NCBI GenBank assembly: GCA_025927515.1
Contig: JAICLG010000066.1
Span: forward strand, 1 to 12,791
Length of the DNA: 12,791 bases
Source: Hyphomicrobium sp.
GTDB lineage: Bacteria > Pseudomonadota > Alphaproteobacteria > Rhizobiales > Hyphomicrobiaceae
Direction of reading: 5' to 3'
Shown here: positions 1 to 6,713 of the stretch, piece after piece
Layout: each line of letters starts with the position of its first letter
Position numbering within the stretch: position 1 is the first letter of the stretch
Program-made: the position numbers and the translations under genes
The notes under the pieces: generated by a model
Told to the model about the DNA's origin: nothing
Seen by the model: the letters and a program-made list of their open reading frames with translations, nothing else
The model's database searches: none

Positions 1-303
1 CGCACGCCCTGGATCGAGCCGTTGGCCGTCGATCCGCGAACGCGTTCGCAGACGTCCGTCGCGATTCGCTTCTCCGAGCCGGACGTCGTAGGACTGAGCG
101 AGCCGCAAGGGCTCGTCCTGCTACGCGACATGGTGAGGCTCCTCGAAGCCGAGCAGGCCGCGTTCGACATCGCGGCCTATCGCGGCATGCCCTTGGGCCT
201 ACGCATCTGGTGCGGGGCGACCGTCGAGACTGCGGACATCCTCGACCTGCTGCCCTGGCTGGACTGGGCATATGCCGAGGCACGCCGTAAAAGCGGGCTG
301 TGA
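1..303 (+). CDS. serC: Phosphoserine aminotransferase, C-terminal part
   Basis: The reading frame is open from the first base of the window, so this is the last 100 residues of a protein that begins upstream. SerC is a PLP enzyme that transaminates 3-phosphohydroxypyruvate with glutamate in serine synthesis; it also acts in pyridoxal phosphate synthesis in many bacteria. Recognition rests on the tail of the alphaproteobacterial SerC type: an RTRSQTSV stretch near residues 14-21, then a GLRIWCGATVE block followed by DLLPWLDWAYA just before the stop. The PLP lysine and the catalytic core lie outside the window. The gene ends in TGA and is followed within 20 bases by a candidate terminator, so transcription probably does not continue freely into the next gene. 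The family call is firm; the exact subfamily rests on recalled family sequence. Confidence 0.88.
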   Translation, partial: RTPWIEPLAVDPRTRSQTSVAIRFSEPDVVGLSEPQGLVLLRDMVRLLEAEQAAFDIAAYRGMPLGLRIWCGATVETADILDLLPWLDWAYAEARRKSGL

Positions 304-317
304 CGCCAGAATTTCAG

Positions 318-359
318 CCCCGCGAGGAGGTTAACTGCCGCGGGGTGTCAATCCTTTTT
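318..359 (+). terminator. Candidate intrinsic terminator after serC
   Basis: Perfect 7-bp arms CCCCGCG (318-324) and CGCGGGG (339-345) enclose a 14-nt loop, and a run of five T lies at 355-359. The 9-nt gap between stem and T run and the long loop make this weaker than a textbook terminator. The position directly behind the serC stop codon supports the role. The loop contains AGGAGG (325-330), with no start codon at usable distance. Confidence 0.42.
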
Positions 360-374
360 CTCGCGCGCCGTATC

Positions 375-401
375 GGCCATAATGGTCCGTGCCTTATGGC
401 C
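375..401. promoter_or_regulatory. Perfect 8-bp inverted repeat upstream of the DUF4139 gene
   Basis: GGCCATAA (375-382) and TTATGGCC (394-401) are exact reverse complements separated by 11 nt. The element lies 52 bases before the DUF4139 start codon and after the serC terminator, where an operator or a 5' leader hairpin would be expected. No T run follows, so it is not a second terminator. The role is inferred only from symmetry and position. Confidence 0.35.
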
Positions 402-453
402 CGAAGGCGGCGCCTTGATCGTACACGCGACGTAATAGCGAAGGTTTAGCGAG

Positions 454-2139
454 ATGCGTTTCGCCCTTGCGGCAGTACTCCTGGGCGCTCAGTCCTTGAG
501 CGTGTTTGCCGCCGACATTCCAACGACCTCGTCAGTCGATGCCGTGACAGTCTTTCTTTCGGGAGCCGAGGTCACGCGCCTTGCCAAGGTGAAACTCGAC
601 AAGGGCGAACACACCATCATCATCAGCGACGTCCCCGCCGGAGCCATTCCCGGCTCGATCCGCGTCGAAGGCAGAGCCACCGGCAAGTTGGAGATCAGCT
701 CTGTCGATACCTCGCGCAAACTTCTGCAGCGCGCCGAAAGTCAGGCAGCGGACGCCAAGCGCAAGAATATCGAAGATCAGATCGAGCAGCTTGATGATCA
801 GAAGATGATCCTGCAATCTGAGGCGCAGGCAGCCGCGACGCAGAAGAAGCTGATCGAAAATCTGGCGGAGCTTCCGAAAAATTCACAGTCCGGCTCGGCA
901 GCTGGAATACCGACTGCCAGCGATTGGCCAAGAATCCTCGCTCTCATCCCGCAGGCGCAAAGCGACGCCAGCAAGCTCGCGCTCGATGCACGACAGAAGA
1001 TCCGGACGATCGATCGAAACATCGCCGATCTCAGAGCCCAGTTGGCCTCGCTGGCGCCATCCAAAACTGAGCAGACTGAAGTCCGCATCTATGTCTTCGC
1101 TCAGACTCCGGTCGATGCCGATTTCACCATACGCTATCAGGTGCCCCAGGCGCATTGGGCGCCGATCTATGATGCGCGCTTGCTGACCGGCACGAAGACC
1201 GAGCCTCCGAAATTGACCCTCGCGCGGCGCGCAGCGATCGTCCAGACGTCCGGCGAGGATTGGACGGGCGTGGCGTTGAAACTTTCGACGGCGCGACCTT
1301 CCGAAGGCGCGTCTGCACCGACGCTCGACTCGCAATTCGTCGACTACGAACGACCGCCAAAGCCGGTAGCGGCAGCGCCGTCATCTGCGCCAGTTCAGGA
1401 ATTTGCGAAGCGCAAGAGCACCCTTCCCGATCGGGCCGAGGACAACCTCCTCGGCGCAGCGCCAGCTCCTGAGCCCGTGCCCGCTGATGAAGCGGTGGCT
1501 CGTCTCGAGAGCGCGCCGTTCGAGGCAACCTACGATGTTCCCGGCCGCACGACCATCCCTGGCAACGGCAACGTCAAGCGCGTGCTCCTCGCGACCGAAG
1601 ATATCGACCCCGTGCTCAGTAGCCGCTCGGTCCCGAAGTTCGACAGCAACGCTTATCTTTATGCCAAGATCAAAATCGCCAAGGGATCGCCGCTGCTCCC
1701 CGGTCTTGTTTATTTGTTCCGAGACGGCACGTTCGTTGGAACCGGCGACTTGCCGTTGCTGCCTCCGGGAGAGGACCACGATCTCGGCTTCGGTGTTGAC
1801 GACCAGGTCAAGGTCAAGCACGTCGTGCTCGAGGAAAAACGTGGAGAAAGCGGCCTCATCTCGACGTCGCATGTCGATAGCCGCAACTTCCGCGTGAACG
1901 TCAAGAATTTGCACGAGCGTCCCATCCAGGTGACGATCCTTGACCGGATTCCGGTCTCCCAGAACGATGAAATCAAGGTCGAGTACACGGGGCGCGCGAC
2001 ACCCACGACGCAAAACGTCGACAATAAGCGCGGCGTCATCGCGTTCGAGGCGAAGCTCGACCCGGACGAGGAAAAAATACTCGAATACGGTTATCGGATA
2101 ACTTGGCCCGCCTCGAAATCCATCGTCTACGGTCCGTAA
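454..2139 (+). CDS. Exported DUF4140/DUF4139 protein, mucoidy inhibitor A (MuiA)-like
   Basis: The 561-residue protein starts with a Sec signal peptide (hydrophobic residues 3-18, likely cleavage after VFA at 19). The N-terminal part (about 28-90) matches DUF4140: a VTVFLSGAEVTR strand, then GEHTIIISDVPAG and a segment on the effect of residue substitution 'SIRVEG'. Two Ala/Gln/Lys-rich helices (about 92-140 and 165-200) probably form a coiled coil. From about 208 to the end is DUF4139, with YQVPQAHWAPIYDARL and SGEDWTGVALKLSTARP as typical motifs. A Pro/Ala-rich stretch (about 300-345) interrupts it as a likely flexible insert. The C-terminal EYGYRITWP block is also typical. Family members are periplasmic or surface proteins of unclear biochemistry; the name comes from a gene affecting mucoidy in enterobacteria. 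The ATG at 454 has GAAGG 9 nt upstream. It sits between serC and purA. Confidence 0.85.
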   Translation: MRFALAAVLLGAQSLSVFAADIPTTSSVDAVTVFLSGAEVTRLAKVKLDKGEHTIIISDVPAGAIPGSIRVEGRATGKLEISSVDTSRKLLQRAESQAADAKRKNIEDQIEQLDDQKMILQSEAQAAATQKKLIENLAELPKNSQSGSAAGIPTASDWPRILALIPQAQSDASKLALDARQKIRTIDRNIADLRAQLASLAPSKTEQTEVRIYVFAQTPVDADFTIRYQVPQAHWAPIYDARLLTGTKTEPPKLTLARRAAIVQTSGEDWTGVALKLSTARPSEGASAPTLDSQFVDYERPPKPVAAAPSSAPVQEFAKRKSTLPDRAEDNLLGAAPAPEPVPADEAVARLESAPFEATYDVPGRTTIPGNGNVKRVLLATEDIDPVLSSRSVPKFDSNAYLYAKIKIAKGSPLLPGLVYLFRDGTFVGTGDLPLLPPGEDHDLGFGVDDQVKVKHVVLEEKRGESGLISTSHVDSRNFRVNVKNLHERPIQVTILDRIPVSQNDEIKVEYTGRATPTTQNVDNKRGVIAFEAKLDPDEEKILEYGYRITWPASKSIVYGP

Positions 2140-2186
2140 AAGGTTTCCCGCAAGCGAGGTTCGAAGTAATCAGCGGTTCTACCGCA

Positions 2187-2210
2187 TGGCCCCGGCGTCG
2201 GCCGGGGCCA
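2187..2210 (+). promoter_or_regulatory. Perfect 10-bp GC-rich hairpin in the purA leader
   Basis: TGGCCCCGGC (2187-2196) and GCCGGGGCCA (2201-2210) are exact reverse complements around a GTCG tetraloop. The hairpin lies 47 bases after the DUF4139 stop and 21 bases before the purA start, just upstream of its ribosome binding site GAGAAGG (2217-2223). No T run follows, so a classical terminator is unlikely. It could protect the 3' end of the upstream transcript, pause polymerase, or affect purA translation. The structure is seen directly; the role is inference. Confidence 0.5.
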
Positions 2211-2231
2211 AGTCATGAGAAGGTTGTGAGA

Positions 2232-3521
2232 ATGACGAACGTTGTCGTGGTCGGCGCCCAGTGGGGTGACGAAGGCAAAGGTAAGATTGTTGATTGGCTC
2301 TCGAAGCGCGCCGATGTCGTCGTGCGCTTCCAGGGCGGCCACAATGCCGGACATACGCTCGTCATCGGCGGCAAAACGCTCAAACTCTCGCTGCTTCCGT
2401 CGGGCGTCGTGCGTCCCGGCAAGATGTCGGTCATCGGCAACGGCGTCGTCGTCGACCCGTGGGCACTCGTCGGCGAAATCGAGAAGCTGAGAGGTCAGGG
2501 CGTCGCGATCAGTCCCGACAATCTCCGGATTGCAGAGAATGCAACGTTGATCCTGCCCTTCCATCGCGAGCTCGACCAGCTCCGCGAGGAAGCCGCAGGC
2601 ACGGAGAAGATCGGCACCACGGGGCGCGGCATCGGCCCTGCTTACGAGGACAAGGTGGGCCGCCGCGCGATCCGAGTGCAGGACTTGGCCTCGCTCGAAA
2701 CGCTTGGGCCGAAGATCGATCGTATTCTCGCGCACCACAACGCGCTCCGCCGCGGATTGGGCCAACCCGAAATCTCCAAGGATGCGCTGATTGCCGATCT
2801 GACCGAGATCGCGCCGCAAGTGCTGCCGTATATGGATGTCTCGTGGGAATTGCTCGACACGGCGAGGCGGCAGGGAAAGCGCATTCTGTTCGAGGGCGCG
2901 CAGGGTGCGCTGCTCGACGTCGATCATGGAACGTATCCGTTCGTCACATCGTCGAACACGGTCGCGGCGCAGGCAGCGACGGGTTCGGGCATCGGTCCGC
3001 GTTATGCTGGATACGTGCTCGGCATTGCGAAGGCATACACAACCAGGGTGGGAGCTGGTCCATTTCCGACGGAATTGACGGACGCGATTGGCGACAAGAT
3101 CGGCGAGCGTGGCCGCGAATTCGGCACGGTCACGGGGCGTAAGCGGCGATGCGGCTGGTTCGACAGCGTGCTCGTCCGTCAGATCGCGAAGGTCTCGGGC
3201 ATCGATGGTATCGCGCTTACGAAACTCGACGTTCTCGATGGCTTCGACACGATCAGGATTTGCGTCGGATATATGCTTGATGGCGAACGGCTCAACCGGT
3301 TGCCTGCGAGCGCAACCGTTCAGGCGAAGATCGTGCCGGTATATGAGGATTTCGAAGGATGGTCCCAGTCGACGCAAGGCGCCAGGCGATGGGCGGACTT
3401 GCCGGCGCAAGCCGTTAAGTACGTGCGCCGTCTGGAAGAGTTGATCGAATGCCCGATTACCCTTCTTTCGACCAGTCCGGAGCGCGACGATACCATTCTG
3501 ATGAAGGATCCTTTCGAGTAA
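2232..3521 (+). CDS. purA: Adenylosuccinate synthetase
   Basis: PurA joins IMP and aspartate using GTP to form adenylosuccinate, the first committed step from IMP to AMP, in the cytoplasm. The 429-residue length is the usual bacterial size. Visible motifs in order are the GTP-binding loop GAQWGDEGKGK (8-18) with catalytic Asp13; GGHNAGHT (35-42) with catalytic His41; GTTGRGIGPAYEDKVGR (128-144); the EGAQGALLDVDHGTYPFVTSSN block (221-242); VGAGPFPTE (273-281); and TGRKRRCGWFD (301-311). The frame is open further upstream, but the ATG at 2232 was chosen because the family begins here and GAGAAGG stands 8 nt before it. A perfect GC hairpin lies in the leader. In many alphaproteobacteria purA follows serC-serA; here serC is near, but serA is not between them. 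Confidence 0.98.
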   Translation: MTNVVVVGAQWGDEGKGKIVDWLSKRADVVVRFQGGHNAGHTLVIGGKTLKLSLLPSGVVRPGKMSVIGNGVVVDPWALVGEIEKLRGQGVAISPDNLRIAENATLILPFHRELDQLREEAAGTEKIGTTGRGIGPAYEDKVGRRAIRVQDLASLETLGPKIDRILAHHNALRRGLGQPEISKDALIADLTEIAPQVLPYMDVSWELLDTARRQGKRILFEGAQGALLDVDHGTYPFVTSSNTVAAQAATGSGIGPRYAGYVLGIAKAYTTRVGAGPFPTELTDAIGDKIGERGREFGTVTGRKRRCGWFDSVLVRQIAKVSGIDGIALTKLDVLDGFDTIRICVGYMLDGERLNRLPASATVQAKIVPVYEDFEGWSQSTQGARRWADLPAQAVKYVRRLEELIECPITLLSTSPERDDTILMKDPFE

Positions 3522-3561
3522 CACTTGCTAACGTCTTGCTCTCTGGCGCAATATCCTAATG

Positions 3562-3591
3562 TTGAGTTCAATGCGGGCAGATAAATAGGAT
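3562..3591 (+). promoter_or_regulatory. Weak candidate sigma70-type promoter for the GNAT gene
   Basis: TTGAGT (3562-3567) and TAGGAT (3586-3591), each 4 of 6 matches to consensus, are separated by 18 nt. They lie in the 119-base gap between purA and the GNAT gene. No terminator is visible after purA, so read-through is an equally good explanation for expression. Confidence 0.22.
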
Positions 3592-3640
3592 GTTCGGCCT
3601 GGTAGCAGCGGTAAGCGCGTGAGAATAGGGAACCCCGCGC

Positions 3641-4276
3641 ATGAGCCCGGCGACGAGATATGAACGGCTGACGGCTCTGAGAAGCGACAGTTCGTTCGAC
3701 GTTGAAACCTGTGTAGCTGCGATAAATTCGCAGTTCGAGGCCAATCCGCTCGTCCAGATCGAGACTGAGAACGCCAACACGTTTTTCGTTCGCAGGCATT
3801 TCACCGGGGGCCAGGACCGCCTGATCGCCTATTGCGTCTTTGCCGACGAAATGTCTGCACTCATGCGCGAAGATTCGATCGGCCACTGCAAGCTTTGTAG
3901 ACCTGTGAACGGCATCGTCACCATTGTCGATGCGCAGGTGGACGAAGGCTACAGAAAAAAGGGCATCGCCACTGCGGTCTACGATCGTATCGCCACCGAC
4001 ATGGCGCGCGGAGGTGCACTGCTTTGGCCGGTCGCGCCTGAAAAGATGACGGACCCGGAATTCAAGGTTTGGTGGCGCCGGTCACCCGCTCTGGTGTTCT
4101 ATTATCCACATCGCGAACGTCTCGGCTTTGAACCCCGCCGCGAGTTCGAGGCGCTGCTGAACGAAGAACTCGCGCAGACGCGTGTACGAGAATCGATGTC
4201 GCAGACGCTTCGCGAGAAACTCGCAAACGTGCGGCAATGGCTTAGTTCGAAATTTCCGCTTACGCGAGGCAACTGA
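3641..4276 (+). CDS. GNAT family N-acetyltransferase
   Basis: A 211-residue protein with an acetyl-CoA-binding motif A of the GNAT fold: a beta strand GIVTIVDAQV (91-100) followed by RKKGIA (105-110), which fits the Q/R-x-x-G-x-G/A signature, and the helix TAVYDRIATD. The segment before it (about 47-90) has two Cys in GHCKLC (81-86), perhaps only structural. The C-terminal part (about 165-205) is a charged helix not typical of minimal GNAT domains. The substrate cannot be predicted; small molecules, protein N-termini or ribosomal proteins are all possible. The ATG start follows a modest AGGGAA-type site. It is the last plus-strand gene here and converges on pit with only 27 bases between the stop codons. 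Confidence 0.8.
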   Translation: MSPATRYERLTALRSDSSFDVETCVAAINSQFEANPLVQIETENANTFFVRRHFTGGQDRLIAYCVFADEMSALMREDSIGHCKLCRPVNGIVTIVDAQVDEGYRKKGIATAVYDRIATDMARGGALLWPVAPEKMTDPEFKVWWRRSPALVFYYPHRERLGFEPRREFEALLNEELAQTRVRESMSQTLREKLANVRQWLSSKFPLTRGN

Positions 4277-4303
4277 AGCCGACCGCCGATACAGGCGTTC
4301 CGC

Positions 4304-5296
4304 TCAATAAAGCGAACTGGCCAGCCGTGCCGCGGCAAACGCCGCTACGAAGCAAACCGGAAACGTGATCAGCCAGGCGACGACGATCCGCCGGAGGACG
4401 ACCCAGCGGATGTCCGACATGCGCCGGCTCGCCGCTGCGCCAACGATGGCGCTGGTGATCGTGTGCGTCGTCGATAGCGGCACGCCGAACGAGGAAGCGC
4501 CGAAGATCGTGAATCCGGCGGCAGTCTGCGCCGCAAAGCCCTGCCACGATTGAAGCCGCGTCATTCGCGAGCCGAGCGTTTGGATGATGCGCCAGCCGCC
4601 CGCCGACGTTCCAAGCGCCATCGTCAGCGCGCAGATCAGAATGACCCAAAACGGAATCTCGAAGGTCGTAAGAACGCCGCCAGTCAGCAGCGTCGTCGCG
4701 AAAACGCCCATGAATTTCTGGCCGTCATTCAGTCCGTGGTTAAATGCGAGAAAACAGGCGGCGACCACGGAAAGCCTGTCGAATAGGCGCTTTGTGCGCG
4801 CCGGCTTCGATGCGCCCGTAAAGGCGATAACAGCAATTCCGATGATGTAGGAGGCGATGCATCCGAGGATGACGGAAAGCAGCATGCCGATGATGACTTT
4901 CTCCCATCCTACCCATTGCAACGCGTCGATACCGTCTTTGGCGAACGCGGCGCCCGCAAGTCCCGCGAGCAGGGCATGCGATTTGCTCACTGGCAAACCG
5001 GCGCGCGCCGCGAACATCCCCCACGCCACGATGCTCAGCATTGCGGCAGTGATCGCCGGGATGGTAAGCGCCGACGGATCGACGATGCCCCTGCCGACGG
5101 TCGAAGCAACTGCCGTTCCGGACATCGCTCCCAGAGTGTTCATGATCACGGCCATAAGGATGGCGGTCTTCGGCGACATCACGCCGGTTGCAACGACGGT
5201 CGCGATGACGTTTGGAGCGTCGGTCCAACCATTGACGAATTCCGCCATGAGTACTGTCGCGAGGGCGAAAATGAGCGCGAGCGTAATGGCGCTCAT
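4304..5296 (-). CDS. pit: PiT family inorganic phosphate transporter
   Basis: A 330-residue inner-membrane protein with about ten hydrophobic segments and the duplicated PiT architecture (PF01384). The first half carries NGWTDAPN (22-29), in place of the classic GANDVAN, and GLPVSKSHAL (100-109). The second half carries NHGLNDGQK (186-194) and GVPLSTTHT (271-279). PiT proteins import phosphate, usually as a neutral metal-phosphate complex, by proton symport with lower affinity than the Pst ABC system. The start codon overlaps the stop codon of the upstream DUF47 gene in a TAATG arrangement, so translation is probably coupled. The pairing matches the orfA-pit operon described in Sinorhizobium meliloti, where PhoB represses it during phosphate limitation. 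I could not find a convincing Pho box here. The size is short relative to E. coli PitA, as expected for this subfamily. Confidence 0.93.
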   Translation of the reverse strand: MSAITLALIFALATVLMAEFVNGWTDAPNVIATVVATGVMSPKTAILMAVIMNTLGAMSGTAVASTVGRGIVDPSALTIPAITAAMLSIVAWGMFAARAGLPVSKSHALLAGLAGAAFAKDGIDALQWVGWEKVIIGMLLSVILGCIASYIIGIAVIAFTGASKPARTKRLFDRLSVVAACFLAFNHGLNDGQKFMGVFATTLLTGGVLTTFEIPFWVILICALTMALGTSAGGWRIIQTLGSRMTRLQSWQGFAAQTAAGFTIFGASSFGVPLSTTHTITSAIVGAAASRRMSDIRWVVLRRIVVAWLITFPVCFVAAFAAARLASSLY

Positions 5297-5949
5297 TATG
5301 CCTCCTTGCGCGCCAGCGAAATGATGAGCTTGCCGCAGCGCTTGGCATCGTCCGTCATTTCTTCGAGCATTGCGTAAAGTTTTTCGAGCGCGACGAATTC
5401 GAGCGTGCGCGCGCCGGGAGCGGAGAACTCCACGACAAGCCCGCGCTCGGCGCGTGCGATGATCTTATCGGCCTCCGATTCCGCTTCGTTGATGGCGCGG
5501 GCCAGATTTCGCACCGTAGTCAGAGGCAGCTTCCTGTTGCCGAGCGTCTCGACCAAATTCCTCAGCGCCTGAATGGACCGTTCGCCGGTGACGATCAACT
5601 CGCGCGCTTCCGGGCGAAGTTCGGAGAGATAGCGCTTGTAAATATCGATATGAGCCGCCGCACCGCGCATGCCATCGATGACGTCGTCGATTTCATCGGT
5701 GAGCCGCATCGCATCCGGCACATCGAAGCGCATGATGAACGCGTTATCCAACAGCTCGTGTATCTGGTCGACGAGCTTGTCGGCCTTCCGTTCGAAGACG
5801 ACGATGCCCGGCAAATCCTGACCGTCGGTGGCGCGGAAATGCGCGGCACATTCGACGCCGACGTTTGCAAGCTGGAACAGCAGGTCCGCGAACTCGTCGT
5901 TTTGCGAAGGTCCGAAGAGGCGTGCGACGGCTCCTGGCGGTTTTTTCAA
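5296..5949 (-). CDS. DUF47 (PhoU-like) phosphate transport accessory protein
   Basis: A 217-residue, almost entirely helical cytoplasmic protein of the DUF47/PhoU-divergent family (PF01865), known as OrfA or Pap, whose gene usually sits beside pit. It resembles PhoU, with repeated acidic metal-site signatures: ERKADKLVDQI near 53-63, DEIDDVID near 85-92, NEAESEADKI near 154-163, and EEMTDDAKR near 195-203. It probably modulates Pit activity or senses metal or phosphate status. The only usable start is TTG (5949-5947): an in-frame TGA lies just upstream and no ATG occurs before the conserved region. GGGAGA stands 6 nt before the TTG, which supports it. It overlaps pit by one base. The promoter must lie in 5950-6129; I saw no clear -35/-10 or Pho box there. 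Confidence 0.92.
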   Translation of the reverse strand: MKKPPGAVARLFGPSQNDEFADLLFQLANVGVECAAHFRATDGQDLPGIVVFERKADKLVDQIHELLDNAFIMRFDVPDAMRLTDEIDDVIDGMRGAAAHIDIYKRYLSELRPEARELIVTGERSIQALRNLVETLGNRKLPLTTVRNLARAINEAESEADKIIARAERGLVVEFSAPGARTLEFVALEKLYAMLEEMTDDAKRCGKLIISLARKEA

Positions 5950-6129
5950 GAGATGTCTCCCTCACGAGACTTGAGTTGACCCGGAAGGCGCAAGATAAGC
6001 ATCTGAATGCGCCCGTAACCTAGCAGTGTCGCCATCCCGCGGTTCCCCACATTCCATTATCCGGCGGCTGGCGTTTCGCATCGTGGAAAATGACGAATTG
6101 CGCGGCCGATGAAAAAAAGCAAGGGAGGC

Positions 6130-6564
6130 TCAGAATTCGGCCAATTCCGATATGAGGGCGCGCAATTTCGGTTCCCGGACTTTCTTGCTCGCCGTCTCGA
6201 TATCGAACCAGCATCGCTGGCGCTCGGCCTTTTCTCGCCACTTCTTCTTTTCTTTCTTTACCCTGAGCAGGAAAACGCTGACGTCGATCAACCGGACGTT
6301 TCCCTTATCGATTTTCCTGTATCGATAGTTGCCGTAGACTTCGCGCGAGATCTTTCCGACCGCGCCAGCTTCCTGCAATGCTTCTCGCGCTGCAGCTGCA
6401 CTGTCGCTCATTCTCTTGGAGGGCCAGCCCTTGGGGATGACCCATCGCCCGGTATCCCTGGAGGTCACAAGAAGGACTTCTAGCGTGCCGTTCATTTTGC
6501 GCAGCGGAATCGCGCCGACCTGTTTTAGTGTAGGCATGACTTCATGATGAGTGCATACCGTCAT
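6130..6564 (-). CDS. Nudix hydrolase
   Basis: A 144-residue Nudix protein (135 if the second start is used). Nudix enzymes hydrolyse nucleoside diphosphates linked to another group; members like this often act on diadenosine polyphosphates or diphosphoinositol-type substrates. The domain starts at QVGAIPLR (15-22), followed by LLVTSRDTGRWVIPKGWP (31-48). The Nudix helix ends in REALQEAGA (60-68), matching RE-U-x-EE-x-G-U except for Gln in place of the first Glu of the pair. The Glu expected at G-x5-E is also absent, as is common in this subgroup. A Lys-rich stretch KKEKKKWREKAER (103-115) lies near the end. The frame is open to 6789, but two internal ATGs fit better: 6564, with GAGG 9 nt upstream (chosen), or 6537. 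It is divergent from the polysaccharide deacetylase. A run of seven T in the transcript sense lies at 6112-6118 after the stop, without a strong stem. Confidence 0.85.
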   Translation of the reverse strand: MTVCTHHEVMPTLKQVGAIPLRKMNGTLEVLLVTSRDTGRWVIPKGWPSKRMSDSAAAAREALQEAGAVGKISREVYGNYRYRKIDKGNVRLIDVSVFLLRVKKEKKKWREKAERQRCWFDIETASKKVREPKLRALISELAEF

Positions 6565-6589
6565 AAAGGAAAGCCTCGGATGGGGCACT

Positions 6590-6603
6590 TCCTGTGCACA
6601 GGA
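6590..6603. promoter_or_regulatory. 14-bp perfect palindrome between divergent genes
   Basis: TCCTGTGCACAGGA is its own exact reverse complement. It lies 26 bases upstream of the Nudix start and about 110 bases upstream of the deacetylase start, in the shared control region. Its compact two-fold symmetry without a loop suits a dimeric DNA-binding protein more than an RNA hairpin. The regulator is unknown. Confidence 0.4.
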
Positions 6604-6619
6604 CGCTCTCGGGGGCATT

Positions 6620-6648
6620 CGGCCGCTGCTGAATTCTTGGCGGCCGCT
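6620..6648 (+). repeat. Two 8-bp direct repeats next to the deacetylase promoter
   Basis: CGGCCGCT occurs at 6620-6627 and again at 6641-6648. The period is 21 bp, about two helical turns, and the second copy touches the candidate -35 box at 6649. This geometry is typical of activator or repressor half-sites on one DNA face. Because the unit is GC-rich and partly palindromic, chance occurrence in this genome cannot be excluded. Confidence 0.35.
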
Positions 6649-6678
6649 TTGATTTTGCGGTTTCGGTTTCTTTAGAAT
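6649..6678 (+). promoter_or_regulatory. Candidate sigma70-type promoter of the polysaccharide deacetylase
   Basis: TTGATT (6649-6654) and TAGAAT (6673-6678) are spaced by 18 nt; the -10 box matches TATAAT at 5 of 6 positions. This predicts a start near 6685 and a leader of about 30 nt that contains the ribosome binding site GAGGGA (6702-6707). The surrounding bases are locally AT-richer than the flanks, which adds support. Confidence 0.42.
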
Positions 6679-6713
6679 CGGGCGATTCGTGTCATGAGAA
6701 TGAGGGATGGGAA

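Noticed and set aside
325..330. Perfect AGGAGG after serC
   Set aside because: It lies in the loop of the candidate terminator and the nearest in-range start codon (GTG at 345) is 14 nt away, opening only a 34-codon frame.
2127..3524. 465-codon open frame on the minus strand opposite purA
   Set aside because: It mirrors purA, which has every catalytic motif; long antisense frames are expected in high-GC coding DNA. The translation has no recognisable domain.
4297..4317. Bulged hairpin over the pit stop codon as a bidirectional terminator
   Set aside because: Seven pairs with a bulge and no T run on either strand; too weak.
5950..6129. PhoB box upstream of DUF47-pit
   Set aside because: No tandem CTGTCAT-like repeats could be found by eye on either strand.
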